Positions 19,449-27,857 of a stretch of 64,000 bases of DNA are shown one piece after another. Location of the stretch: positions 62,001 to 126,000 of the forward strand of contig CAJWAC010000001.1 in the NCBI GenBank assembly GCA_913020555.1, written 5' to 3'. The first letter of the stretch is position 1, and every line of letters starts with the position of its first letter. Below the pieces are notes generated by a model. It made no database searches and was not told the origin of the DNA. It saw nothing but the letters and a program-made list of their open reading frames with translations. The position numbers and the translations under genes are program-made. Source of the stretch: an uncultured Polaribacter sp. (GTDB lineage Bacteria; Bacteroidota; Bacteroidia; Flavobacteriales; Flavobacteriaceae).

Positions 19449-20120
19449 ATGAGTAAACTGTATTTAGTGCCCACACCTATCGGTAACTTAGAAGATATGA
19501 CTTTTAGAGCAATCCGAGTTCTAAAAGAAGTCGATTTTATTTTAGCAGAAGACACGCGTACAAGTGGAAAACTGCTGAAACATTTTGAAATTAATACGCA
19601 TATGCATAGTCATCATATGCACAATGAACACAAATCTGTAGAAGGAATTTTAAATAGAATAAAAAGTGGAGAAACTTGCGCAGTTATTTCTGATGCAGGT
19701 ACACCTGCAATTTCTGATCCTGGATTTTTATTGACAAGAGCTTGTGTAGATAATAATATTGATGTGGAGTGTTTACCTGGCGCAACTGCTTTTGTACCTG
19801 CTTTGGTAAATTCTGGTTTACCTAATGATAAATTTGTTTTTGAAGGTTTTTTACCTGTAAAAAAGGGAAGACAAACACGCTTAAAAATTCTAGCAGAGGA
19901 AACCAGAACTATGATTTTTTATGAATCTCCCCATAAACTTTTAAAAACATTAGGAAATTTTGTGGAATATTTTGGAGCTAGTAGAAAAATTTCTGTTTCT
20001 AGAGAATTGACAAAACTTTTTGAAGAAACCAAAAGAGGAACTGCCAAAGAAGTTTTAGAATATTACACCAATAAACCCGCCAAAGGTGAAATAGTTATTG
20101 TTGTTCAAGGTGCAAAATAA
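19449..20120 (+). CDS. rsmI: 16S rRNA (cytidine(1402)-2'-O)-methyltransferase
   Basis: Methylates the ribose of C1402 in 16S rRNA, at the ribosomal P-site. Motifs of the tetrapyrrole-methylase fold are clear: LYLVPTPIGNLEDMTFRA at the start, VISDAGTPAISDPGF mid-protein and GEIVIVVQG at the end. At 223 residues it lacks the extra C-terminal tail of some homologues. Single gene on the plus strand. Confidence 0.97.
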   Translation: MSKLYLVPTPIGNLEDMTFRAIRVLKEVDFILAEDTRTSGKLLKHFEINTHMHSHHMHNEHKSVEGILNRIKSGETCAVISDAGTPAISDPGFLLTRACVDNNIDVECLPGATAFVPALVNSGLPNDKFVFEGFLPVKKGRQTRLKILAEETRTMIFYESPHKLLKTLGNFVEYFGASRKISVSRELTKLFEETKRGTAKEVLEYYTNKPAKGEIVIVVQGAK

Positions 20121-20228
20121 AATTCCATCTTAACTATTATTTTAAAGGCAGTCCTAAAACATATTTAATTATTCTAATCTATTTTTCAATTTAAAGCAAA
20201 CTAACGTTTGTGCATTATTTTATATGTA

Positions 20229-20564
20229 ATGGCAGAGTCTGACAATTTTTTTGATAAAGTTTACGTTGTTGCTCGTAAAATTCCTTTTGGCAGAGTAACC
20301 AGTTATGGAGCCATTGCCACCTATTTAGGTGCTGCAAGATCTGCAAGAATGGTTGGCTGGGCCATGAATAACTCGCATACTCAAAAAGAGGAAGTTCCTG
20401 CACACAGAGTGGTTAATAAAAAAGGATTACTAACAGGTAAACATCACTTTAAGGGCACAAATTTAATGCAACAACTTTTAGAAAATGAAGGTATAAGAGT
20501 AGTTGACAATCAAATTCAAGATTTAGAACAAGTTTTTTGGAACCCATCAAAAGAATTGTACTAG
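20229..20564 (+). CDS. Alkyltransferase-like protein (MGMT family without active-site Cys)
   Basis: DNA-binding homologue of O6-methylguanine methyltransferase. The MGMT core is present (KIPFGRVTSYGAIATYLG, SARMVGWAM), but the active-site PCHRV is PAHRV here, with Ala58 in place of the alkyl-accepting Cys. Known ATL proteins with this change bind O6-alkylguanine and flag it for nucleotide excision repair. ATG at 20229 is preferred to an upstream in-frame TTG. It stands alone, 108 bp after rsmI. Confidence 0.88.
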   Translation: MAESDNFFDKVYVVARKIPFGRVTSYGAIATYLGAARSARMVGWAMNNSHTQKEEVPAHRVVNKKGLLTGKHHFKGTNLMQQLLENEGIRVVDNQIQDLEQVFWNPSKELY

Positions 20565-20686
20565 AATTCTCTTGCATTATTATTCTAATAATTACACAAA
20601 TTAGAATTCAAAAAACACCATAATCTTCAACTATTCACACATAAGTAAACACAATTTGTTAGCTTTATTTTATGACATCTAAGCCT

Positions 20687-20694
20687 TATCTTTG
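20687..20694 (+). promoter_or_regulatory. -7 element of the mrp promoter
   Basis: TATCTTTG matches TAnnTTTG. The expected start about six bases later would leave a leader of roughly 70 nt before the mrp ATG at 20769. Confidence 0.6.
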
Positions 20695-20768
20695 CAGTAC
20701 AATTAAAGGACAAAAAAGTCTTACAGTTATTTACCTAAAATATAATTTTTAGAGTCTAAAAGCTAAAT

Positions 20769-21908
20769 ATGAGTTTTAAAAAACAAGATATATACAAAGC
20801 GCTAGAAACAATTACTGCTCCTGGAGAAGGTAAAAGTTTAGTAGAAAATAACAATGTTAAAAATGTAGTTATTTTTGGCAATGAAGTTAATGTAGATGTT
20901 ACCATCAGTAATCCTACCTTACAAGCGAAAAAGAAAGTTGAAGCTGAAATTACCAAGGCTATTAAAACTAAGGTTGATAAAGAAATTGAAGTAAAAATCA
21001 ATTTAAAAGTAGAAAAAGCAGCACCGAAAGAAGATCCAAATTTAATACGCGGTAAAGAAATTCCGAATATTAAAAACATTATTGCTGTAGCTTCTGGAAA
21101 AGGAGGAGTGGGTAAATCTACTGTAACCTCTAATCTTGCAGTTTCATTATCAAAAATGGGGTTTAGTGTTGGTGTTTTAGATGCAGATATTTATGGTCCT
21201 TCACAACATATCATGTTTGATGTTGAAAAAGAAAAGCCGATTTCTGTAAATATAGATGGCAGATCTAAAATGAAACCTATAGAAAATTATGGTGTAAAAT
21301 TATTATCATTAGGTTTTTTTACAAGTCCAGATCAAGCTGTAATTTGGCGAGGTCCAATGGCTTCTAAAGCTTTAAAACAATTGATATTTGATGGTGCTTG
21401 GGGAGAGTTAGATTTCCTATTAATAGATTTACCTCCAGGAACTGGAGATGTGCACTTATCTATAGTACAAGCTTTACCAATTAATGGCGCTGTGGTTGTT
21501 TCAACTCCGCAAAATATTGCGCTAGCAGATGCTAAAAAAGGAGTTGCAATGTTTCAGCAAGACAGTATAAAAGTTCCTGTTTTAGGAATCGTAGAAAATA
21601 TGTCGTACTTTTCGCCAGAAGAATTGCCAAACAACAAATATTATATCTTCGGGCAAGATGGTGCTAAAAATTTAGCGCAAGACATCAATACTAAATTTTT
21701 AGGTGAAATTCCTTTAGTACAAAGTATTCGTGAAGCTGGAGATGTTGGGCATCCGGTAGCCTTACAAAATGGTACTGCTTTAGAAAAAGCATTTGAAGAT
21801 ATTACTAAAGAAATGGTATCTCAATTATTAAGAAGAAATGAAAATTTACCGCCAACAGAAGTTGTTAGAATTACAACAATGAGCGGTTGCAGTGCAGTAA
21901 AAAATTAA
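20769..21908 (+). CDS. mrp: Mrp/ApbC family P-loop Fe-S carrier ATPase
   Basis: Predicted Fe-S cluster carrier or loading ATPase. An N-terminal MIP18/DUF59-type domain (residues about 5-85) precedes a deviant Walker P-loop domain with SGKGGVGKST near residue 111, DADIYGPS and the LLIDLPPGTGD motif. Mrp proteins usually carry a CxxC that bridges a cluster between subunits. Here that segment reads MSYFSPEELPNNKYYIFG without cysteine, and the only Cys in the whole 379-residue protein is near the C-terminus (MSGCSAVKN). The next gene, three bases on, is a NifU-domain protein, which supports an Fe-S role. The two are almost certainly one operon. Confidence 0.93.
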   Translation: MSFKKQDIYKALETITAPGEGKSLVENNNVKNVVIFGNEVNVDVTISNPTLQAKKKVEAEITKAIKTKVDKEIEVKINLKVEKAAPKEDPNLIRGKEIPNIKNIIAVASGKGGVGKSTVTSNLAVSLSKMGFSVGVLDADIYGPSQHIMFDVEKEKPISVNIDGRSKMKPIENYGVKLLSLGFFTSPDQAVIWRGPMASKALKQLIFDGAWGELDFLLIDLPPGTGDVHLSIVQALPINGAVVVSTPQNIALADAKKGVAMFQQDSIKVPVLGIVENMSYFSPEELPNNKYYIFGQDGAKNLAQDINTKFLGEIPLVQSIREAGDVGHPVALQNGTALEKAFEDITKEMVSQLLRRNENLPPTEVVRITTMSGCSAVKN

Positions 21909-21911
21909 ATT

Positions 21912-22148
21912 ATGACAGCAGAAGAAACACATATTAATATAGAGAAAGCATTAGACGAAATTCGTCCTTTTTTAATAAGCGATGGAGGTAATATAAAGTT
22001 ACTTTCTGTAGAAGACACTACTGTAAAAGTGCAATTAGAAGGCGCTTGTACAGGATGTTCTGTAAACCAAATGACCTTAAAAAATGGTGTAGAAGCAACT
22101 ATAAAAAAATACGCACCACAAATTGAAGAGGTTATAAATGTAGCTTAA
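21912..22148 (+). CDS. NifU C-terminal domain protein
   Basis: Small Fe-S scaffold or carrier of 78 residues, consisting of one NifU-C (Nfu) domain. The cluster-binding CxxC is present in GACTGCSVNQMTLKNGVE. It begins three bases after mrp, so the pair is probably translated together; this protein may supply the CxxC ligands missing from its Mrp neighbour (inference). Confidence 0.95.
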   Translation: MTAEETHINIEKALDEIRPFLISDGGNIKLLSVEDTTVKVQLEGACTGCSVNQMTLKNGVEATIKKYAPQIEEVINVA

Positions 22149-22160
22149 TTTAAAATAATT

Positions 22161-22274
22161 TGGGCGTTACTTTATGCAGCAAACAAGCTGCATTAAAGTC
22201 AGGCTTTCAGCACTCGCTTTTTTAACTTTTCAAGTTAAAAAGAGCTCACACAAATGCTTCAATCCTTAACGCAC
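22161..22274 (+). ncRNA. Structured intergenic element bounded by GCGTTA/TAACGC
   Basis: A closing helix GCGTTA (22164-22169) with TAACGC (22267-22272) encloses two strong hairpins: ACTTTATGCAGC (22169-22180) with GCTGCATTAAAGT (22187-22199), one bulge; and CTTTTTTAACTT (22217-22228) with AAGTTAAAAAG (22232-22242), one bulge. It fills the gap between the NifU-domain gene and the reductase. I recall similar GGGCGTTA...TAACGC elements as dispersed intergenic repeats in flavobacteria. Repeat, transcript processing site or small RNA are all possible. Confidence 0.6.
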
Positions 22275-22300
22275 ATTCCAATCTTGAAAATTTTATCAAA

Positions 22301-23356
22301 ATGATAAAAACAGATATCTTAATTATTGGTGCAGGACCAACAGGTTTATTCACCGTTTTTGAAGCAGGTTTATTAAAACTGCGTTGTCATTTAATAGATG
22401 CTTTACCACAAGCAGGAGGACAGTGTTCAGAAATTTATCCTAAAAAACCTATTTATGATATTCCTGCATATCCAGAAATTTTAGCTGGAGATTTAACAGA
22501 TAAACTTATGGAACAAATTAAACAATTTGAACCGGGTTTTACGTTAGGAGAAAGAGCGGATACTATTAATAAACAAGACGATGGTTCTTTTATAGTTACA
22601 ACTAATAAAGGCACAAAACATCATGCTAAAATTGTTGCTATTGCTGGTGGTTTAGGTTCTTTTGAGCCAAGGAAACCACCTATCCCTAATATCTCCAATT
22701 TTGAAGATAATGGAGTGGAATACATAATTCGAGATCCTGAGTTTTATCTAAATAAAAAAGTTGTTATTTCGGGTGGTGGAGATTCTGCTTTAGATTGGTC
22801 TATTTTCTTAACAAACATTGCTTCTTCAGTTACCTTAATCCACAGAAGAAATGAATTTAGAGGTGCTTTAGATTCTGTTGACAAAGTACAAGAACTAAAA
22901 AATGAAGGTAAAATAACCTTGATTACGCCTGCAGAAGTTAAAGGAATTGTGGGAACTGAAAAAGTAGAAGGAGTCTCGATAGTTAAAAAAGGAGAAGATC
23001 CTGTTGTTATTGAAACAGATCATTTTATTCCACTTTTTGGATTATCACCTAAATTAGGACCCATTTCAAATTGGGGATTAGAGATAGAAAAAAATGCTAT
23101 AAAAGTAAACAATGCCTTAGATTATCAAACTAATATACCAGGAATCTATGCAATAGGAGATGTTAACACGTATCCAGGAAAATTAAAGTTAATTTTATGT
23201 GGTTTCCATGAAGCAACTTTAATGTGCCAAAGTGCTTACAAACGTATTTATCCAGATAAAAAATATGTTATGAAATATACCACTGTTGGCGGTGTAGAGG
23301 GTTTTGATGGAACTAAAAAAGAAGCACCAAAAGCGGTCATTAAAAAGATTGAGTAA
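22301..23356 (+). CDS. Ferredoxin--NADP reductase, thioredoxin-reductase-like (YumC type)
   Basis: FAD/NADPH enzyme passing electrons between NADPH and ferredoxin or flavodoxin. The protein has the FAD dinucleotide motif IIGAGPTGLF at its start, a second nucleotide motif ISGGGDSALDW near residue 163, and the late FAD motif GIYAIGDVNTYPGKLKLIL. It lacks the CxxC of true thioredoxin reductases, which favours the FNR type. It follows mrp and the NifU-domain gene after a structured spacer, so it may be part of the same Fe-S or redox unit. Confidence 0.9.
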   Translation: MIKTDILIIGAGPTGLFTVFEAGLLKLRCHLIDALPQAGGQCSEIYPKKPIYDIPAYPEILAGDLTDKLMEQIKQFEPGFTLGERADTINKQDDGSFIVTTNKGTKHHAKIVAIAGGLGSFEPRKPPIPNISNFEDNGVEYIIRDPEFYLNKKVVISGGGDSALDWSIFLTNIASSVTLIHRRNEFRGALDSVDKVQELKNEGKITLITPAEVKGIVGTEKVEGVSIVKKGEDPVVIETDHFIPLFGLSPKLGPISNWGLEIEKNAIKVNNALDYQTNIPGIYAIGDVNTYPGKLKLILCGFHEATLMCQSAYKRIYPDKKYVMKYTTVGGVEGFDGTKKEAPKAVIKKIE

Positions 23357-23400
23357 ATTTAGTGTGAATAAAGAAAAAAAATTTTATATAAGCTAAAATT

Positions 23401-23733
23401 ATGGTTGCTTTAAATACAATTCATTTTAAGCCTTATGAGTATGGTTTAGATTTGAGCGCTCTATTAGTATTTGCTTTTGGCTCTTTGGTAATGATCTTGG
23501 TCTTACTTTTTTACTACAATAGAATCCCAAAAAGCAACACTCCAAAAGATAAATTACAATCTCCAATTTATCAATCAAAAGATCTTTTATTACAAACCAA
23601 ACCTGAAGATGTCTACCTTTTACTACCTGACAAAACAAACTCTATTTTGGCCAAGGCTTTTATTTTCATTATCATTTTTGTAGTTGCATTTACTCCATTA
23701 TATCAGCTTTTAGGAGTTGAATATTTTGTGTAA
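23401..23733 (+). CDS. Hypothetical membrane protein, 110 aa
   Basis: Two transmembrane helices are clear (about residues 18-40 and 86-106), with a polar loop between them (IPKSNTPKDK...TKPEDVYLLLPDK). Family not recognised. It starts 44 bp after the reductase on the same strand and ends two bases before the stop of the convergent O-methyltransferase. Confidence 0.7.
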   Translation: MVALNTIHFKPYEYGLDLSALLVFAFGSLVMILVLLFYYNRIPKSNTPKDKLQSPIYQSKDLLLQTKPEDVYLLLPDKTNSILAKAFIFIIIFVVAFTPLYQLLGVEYFV

Positions 23734-23735
23734 AT

Positions 23736-24377
23736 TTATTTTACTCTGCTCACTGTTAATCCGTCTCTAATAGGTAACAAAACGGTTTCTATGCGATTAT
23801 CTGTGCTTAATAACTTATTGTATTCTAAAAGTATTCTAGTGTCGTTATCTTTTGGATTCAAAGGCTCTATAACTTTTCCACTCCAAAGTACATTGTCTGA
23901 CAAAATTATACCTCCAACATTCATTTTCTGAATAATCAAATGAAAATAATTAATATAATTAGATTTATCAGCGTCAATAAAAACCAAGTCAAATTTTTTA
24001 TCAATATTTGGAATTATCTTGGTAGCGTCTCCTACAAATTGTTGGAGTTGATTTCTGTATCCTGATTTTTCGAAATACTTGTTTTGTAGTGTTTCTAATT
24101 CTTCGTTTTTATCAATAGTAATAAGATTTCCTTTTTCTTGTAAACCTTCTGCTAAGCATAAAGCAGAATAACCTGTATAAGTGCCTATTTCCAAGATGTT
24201 TTTAGGGTTTACTAATTTGGATATCATAGACAACAATCTTCCTTGAAAAGCGCCACTTAGCATTCTGGGATTTAAGACTTTTTGCCAAGTTTCTCTGCTT
24301 AATTCTTTTAACAATTTTGGCTCTTGTTGTGAATGGCTTACAACATAATCGTCTATTTTATCTGGTAAGAAGTTCAT
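23736..24377 (-). CDS. O-methyltransferase, class I SAM-dependent
   Basis: SAM-dependent O-methyltransferase of the caffeoyl-CoA/catechol type. Motif I reads ILEIGTYTGYSALCLAEGL, with downstream DLVFIDADKSNYINYFHL and GGIILSDNVLWSGKV, where the conserved DADK and N residues would bind metal. Substrate unknown. I favour ATG at 24377 (MNFLPDKIDDYVVSH); an ATG at 24404 would add nine residues. Single gene on the reverse strand. Confidence 0.9.
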   Translation of the reverse strand: MNFLPDKIDDYVVSHSQQEPKLLKELSRETWQKVLNPRMLSGAFQGRLLSMISKLVNPKNILEIGTYTGYSALCLAEGLQEKGNLITIDKNEELETLQNKYFEKSGYRNQLQQFVGDATKIIPNIDKKFDLVFIDADKSNYINYFHLIIQKMNVGGIILSDNVLWSGKVIEPLNPKDNDTRILLEYNKLLSTDNRIETVLLPIRDGLTVSRVK

Positions 24378-24437
24378 ATCATTTAAATTAATTCCACAAA
24401 GCATTTTAAAAACTCTCAGAAACAGACTATAATATAA

Positions 24438-24471
24438 GAAACGGAACTTATATTTCTATAGCTTCCGTTTC
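24438..24471 (-). terminator. Hairpin after the sigma/anti-sigma pair
   Basis: GAAACGGAA (24438-24446) and TTCCGTTTC (24463-24471) pair perfectly, and the loop can extend the stem (CTTATA/TATAG around TTTC). It lies just after the reverse-strand mini anti-sigma gene. The T-tract is weak, so termination may be partial. Confidence 0.55.
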
Positions 24472-24495
24472 GTAATAAAAAAATAAAAATACATT

Positions 24496-24759
24496 TTAAT
24501 TATTTAGGATTTCCATTTGCTTTTTTAAAGCTGCTTTATCTTCTTCATTCATACAATGCTTAATACTATTACAACTTTTTGAATGAACTCTAAAAATTTT
24601 AGTTAATCTAACATTCTGTTTTGTATATTTCCTGCAGATTTTACATCGAATAAAATGAATATTTAATTTAATTTTTTCTAACAATGTAGCTTCTCCATAT
24701 TGGTTTTTATCACAAATGGTAGTCGCTTCATCGCAGGTAATTACAAAGTTTTTAAACAT
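24496..24759 (-). CDS. Short zinc-finger anti-sigma-like protein
   Basis: An 87-residue protein with the layout of a zinc anti-sigma (ZAS) domain: an early CDEATTICDK helix, then HFIRCKICRKYTKQN giving an H-x3-C-x2-C zinc site, and a further cysteine cluster (SCNSIKHCMNEEDK). No membrane segment is present, so it would act in the cytoplasm. It begins three bases after the ECF sigma gene, the usual arrangement for a sigma factor and its inhibitor. The regulatory role is inferred from this context. Confidence 0.75.
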   Translation of the reverse strand: MFKNFVITCDEATTICDKNQYGEATLLEKIKLNIHFIRCKICRKYTKQNVRLTKIFRVHSKSCNSIKHCMNEEDKAALKKQMEILNN

Positions 24760-24762
24760 CTA

Positions 24763-25329
24763 TTAATTATTAAACCAGTTATCTTCCATACATTTTCTTA
24801 ATTGTGTTCTAGCTCTATGAACGATAACCCATAAATTTGACGATGTAATATCTAACTCCTTACAAATTTCTTCAGTTTCAAATTCTTGAATGGTTTTCAT
24901 TCTAAAAACCATTCCATATTTATGAGGTAAATTATCTATACAATCTTCTATTTGGCTTCTTAATTCTTCAGTTTCAATGTCTTTTTCTGAAGCATTGTCC
25001 CAACTTTGTGGCACCCGTTCTTCTAACCAATTTCCTTCATTTTCACCATCATTATAAAAATTCATTCTAACTTCTGCTTGTCCTTTTTTAGAATTTATTT
25101 TTCTATAATGATCTATAACTTTTCTTTTTAAAATAGAAATTAACCAAGTTCTTTCCGTTGATTTCCCTTGAAAATTTTTAGCAGATTTAAGACCTGCAAA
25201 AAACGTTTCCTGTACTAAATCTTTAGCAATATCGTTATCGTTAACACGAACAACAGCATAATTATAAAGATAATCTGCGTATTTATCTATCCAGGTATTA
25301 GGTTCTAAAAGAATTTCTTTTTGAGACAT
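24763..25329 (-). CDS. ECF-type RNA polymerase sigma factor
   Basis: Alternative sigma factor of 188 residues with region 2 (DYLYNYAVVRVNDNDIAKDLVQETFFAGLKS-like helix set) and region 4 (CIDNLPHKYGMVF...EICKELDITSSNLWVIVHRARTQLRKCM). An acidic insert separates them (GEWNEGNWLEE-like region around residues 100-125). It has a TATATTTG -7 element at 25347-25354 on the reverse strand. The downstream mini zinc-finger protein is its probable anti-sigma partner. Target genes are not visible here. Confidence 0.93.
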   Translation of the reverse strand: MSQKEILLEPNTWIDKYADYLYNYAVVRVNDNDIAKDLVQETFFAGLKSAKNFQGKSTERTWLISILKRKVIDHYRKINSKKGQAEVRMNFYNDGENEGNWLEERVPQSWDNASEKDIETEELRSQIEDCIDNLPHKYGMVFRMKTIQEFETEEICKELDITSSNLWVIVHRARTQLRKCMEDNWFNN

Positions 25330-25590
25330 TGTAACTTTTAATTAATCAAATATAGTATATTTTTATTTTATTAATTCACCAATTTATAGTCAAAAAACAT
25401 CAACTATACAAAAGATTTCTAACGACTAAGACCTTAAGGCACGAAGAAATATTTGCTCTACTCTTACAAAACTCTTCAGTAATAAATAAGCTTTTTATTT
25501 TATGACAAATCGTACAATAATATCCAATTATTTACTTCGCTAAAAATCTTTATTAATTTGTTACTTTTACCAAAGTTAAAAATCTAAAAT

Positions 25591-26409
25591 ATGTCAGTAG
25601 CAAAAAAACAATACAAAAGAATTACTGTGAAATCTTTGGTTGAAATGAAAGCAAATGGAGAAAAAATATCCATGTTAACCGCTTATGATTACACTATGGC
25701 TAAAATTTTAGATAGTGCAGGTGTAGATGTACTTTTAGTAGGTGATTCTGCAAGTAATGTAATGGCTGGCCATGAAACTACTTTACCAATTACATTAGAT
25801 CAAATGATTTATCATGCAAGCTCAGTAGTAAGAGCTATTCATCGTTGTTTGGTTGTGGTAGATTTACCTTTTGGAAGTTACCAATCAGATCCAAAAGAAG
25901 CTTTACGCTCTGCCATAAGAATTATGAAAGAAAGCGGAGGACATTCTATAAAATTAGAAGGTGGTAAAGAGGTTAAAGAGTCTATTAAACGTATTTTAAA
26001 CGCCGGTATTCCTGTAATGGGCCATTTAGGACTGACTCCTCAATCTATCTATAAGTTTGGCACTTACACAGTTAGGGCAAAAGAAGAAGAAGAAGCTGAA
26101 AAATTAATGCAAGACGCTTTAATGTTAGAAAGAATAGGTTGTTTTGCAATTGTTTTAGAAAAAGTACCCGCAAAGTTAGCACAAAAAGTAGCAAAAGCGT
26201 TAACCATACCTGTAATAGGAATTGGTGCAGGAAATGGTGTTGACGGGCAGGTTTTAGTTACTCACGACATGGTGGGTATGACGCATGAATTTAATCCAAG
26301 ATTTTTACGCAGATATTTAGATTTATATGCTGATATGACTGGTGCTTTTAAAAATTATGTAAATGATGTTAAGTCTGGCGATTTTCCCAGCGATAAGGAA
26401 CAATATTAG
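25591..26409 (+). CDS. panB: 3-methyl-2-oxobutanoate hydroxymethyltransferase
   Basis: First committed step of pantothenate synthesis: adds a hydroxymethyl group from methylene-tetrahydrofolate to ketoisovalerate. The 272-residue TIM-barrel protein carries [50 protein letters not shown] and the [18 protein letters not shown] motif. Length is normal. No panC or panD is adjacent; it is followed 30 bp on by a 2-hydroxyacid dehydrogenase. Confidence 0.98.
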   Translation: MSVAKKQYKRITVKSLVEMKANGEKISMLTAYDYTMAKILDSAGVDVLLVGDSASNVMAGHETTLPITLDQMIYHASSVVRAIHRCLVVVDLPFGSYQSDPKEALRSAIRIMKESGGHSIKLEGGKEVKESIKRILNAGIPVMGHLGLTPQSIYKFGTYTVRAKEEEEAEKLMQDALMLERIGCFAIVLEKVPAKLAQKVAKALTIPVIGIGAGNGVDGQVLVTHDMVGMTHEFNPRFLRRYLDLYADMTGAFKNYVNDVKSGDFPSDKEQY

Positions 26410-26439
26410 TTTCATTTTTTCATTCCAAAATCCTAATTT

Positions 26440-27378
26440 TTGAAAATATTACACTTAGATAAAAATCACGAATTATTAATCAACCAATTAAATGATTTAG
26501 GTTTTACAAATGATGAGGATTACACTTCATCAAAAGAAAAAATAGCAGCTAAAATTCATTTATATGATGGTTTTATAATCAGAAGTCGTTTTAAAATTGA
26601 TAAAACGTTTTTAGACAAAGCAACAAATCTGAAATTTATTGGTAGAGTTGGCGCTGGTTTAGAAAATATTGATTGCGACTGTGCTAAATCTAAAAATATT
26701 AAATTAATTTCAGCTCCAGAAGGTAATAGAAATGCGGTTGGAGAACATTCCTTGGGCTTATTGTTATCACTTTTTAATAAATTAAATAAAGCTGACAAAG
26801 AGGTAAGAAAAGGAAAATGGATGCGTGAAGACAACAGAGGAATTGAACTCGATGGGAAAACAATCGGTTTAATTGGATATGGAAATATGGGGAAAGCTTT
26901 TGCAAAAAAACTTAGAGGTTTTGATGTTAAAGTTCTCTGTTATGATAAAAAACCGAATGTAGGTGATGAAAATTGTAAACAAGTTTCTCTTCAAACTTTG
27001 CAGCAAAACACCGATATTTTAAGTCTTCATACTCCGCAAACTGAAGATACAAAACAGATGGTAAATGCTAATTTTATCAATAGATTTAGTAAAGAATTTT
27101 GGTTGATAAACACAGCGCGTGGAACGTCTGTAGTAACCAAAGACTTAGTTAAATCTTTAAAATCTGGTAAAGTTTTAGGAGCTGGCCTTGATGTTTTAGA
27201 ATACGAAAAATCTTCTTTTGAAAACTTATTTTCTAATAATAAAATGCCTGAAGCTTTTAAATACTTAATTAATGCTGATAATGTTATTTTATCTCCTCAC
27301 GTTGCTGGATGGACAATTGAAAGTAAAAAAAAGTTAGCACAAACTATCGTTGATAAGATTAAAGATATATTTAGTTAA
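26440..27378 (+). CDS. D-2-hydroxyacid dehydrogenase (phosphoglycerate dehydrogenase-like)
   Basis: NAD-dependent D-2-hydroxyacid dehydrogenase of 312 residues. The Rossmann motif is IGLIGYGNMGKAFAKKL near residue 140; catalytic residues are the Arg in INTARGTSVV, a Glu in the GLDVLEYE region and His in ILSPHVAGWT. No ACT domain is present, so it is a short form and could be serine-pathway SerA or another dehydrogenase. The start appears to be TTG at 26440, as no ATG precedes the conserved N-terminus. It follows panB by 30 bp; since panE can also be a dehydrogenase, a pantothenate link is conceivable but unproven. Confidence 0.85.
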   Translation: MKILHLDKNHELLINQLNDLGFTNDEDYTSSKEKIAAKIHLYDGFIIRSRFKIDKTFLDKATNLKFIGRVGAGLENIDCDCAKSKNIKLISAPEGNRNAVGEHSLGLLLSLFNKLNKADKEVRKGKWMREDNRGIELDGKTIGLIGYGNMGKAFAKKLRGFDVKVLCYDKKPNVGDENCKQVSLQTLQQNTDILSLHTPQTEDTKQMVNANFINRFSKEFWLINTARGTSVVTKDLVKSLKSGKVLGAGLDVLEYEKSSFENLFSNNKMPEAFKYLINADNVILSPHVAGWTIESKKKLAQTIVDKIKDIFS

Positions 27379-27440
27379 TTTTTATACAATTAATCTTAAA
27401 TTTAGAACACATAAGTTTACAATTAGTTGCCTAAAATTTG

Positions 27441-27857
27441 ATGAAAAATAATTCTATTCTATATATATTACTGATAGTCGGAATTGTCCCCGCAACTTAT
27501 TTATTTAGCATAACTCTATTGTTTTTATATTTGTTTATAACCGACAGAAATATAGGGTTCAGTGAAATAATTATGATTTTTTGTTTTCTATGCGGAATTT
27601 GCGGATACATTGGATTAATAACGACCTTAAAAGGATTACATAAAACAAAACATATACAGAAATCGATATTTCTTACACTCGGTTTAATTGGATTTGTAAT
27701 TTTTGTGAATTATAGCGGGATGAATAATTTTTGGAAATGGGTTCTATATTTTGAGGAACCAGATGAATGGTTAATAATAATGTTACCTTTAATCGTAAGC
27801 GGAATATTTTTGGTATTGATTTCGAACGATTTTATAAAACAAAGAAAAAAACTATAG
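27441..27857 (+). CDS. Hypothetical four-helix membrane protein, probably acquired
   Basis: Membrane protein of 138 residues with about four hydrophobic helices and no recognised family; ATG at 27441 is chosen over the TTG three bases upstream. Codon use differs from the neighbours, with many ATA isoleucine codons and rare ones such as CCC, GTC, ACG and TCG. The stop codon runs straight into GGCAACAACATACATAGTTT, which resembles the head of an intergenic repeat that I recall behind accessory genes in Flavobacteriaceae. Together these suggest a horizontally acquired cassette. Confidence 0.65.
   Translation: MKNNSILYILLIVGIVPATYLFSITLLFLYLFITDRNIGFSEIIMIFCFLCGICGYIGLITTLKGLHKTKHIQKSIFLTLGLIGFVIFVNYSGMNNFWKWVLYFEEPDEWLIIMLPLIVSGIFLVLISNDFIKQRKKL

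Noticed and set aside
24377-24404. Upstream ATG of the O-methyltransferase as the true start
   Set aside because: The family normally starts at the motif corresponding to MNFLPDKIDDYV; the nine extra residues look non-conserved.
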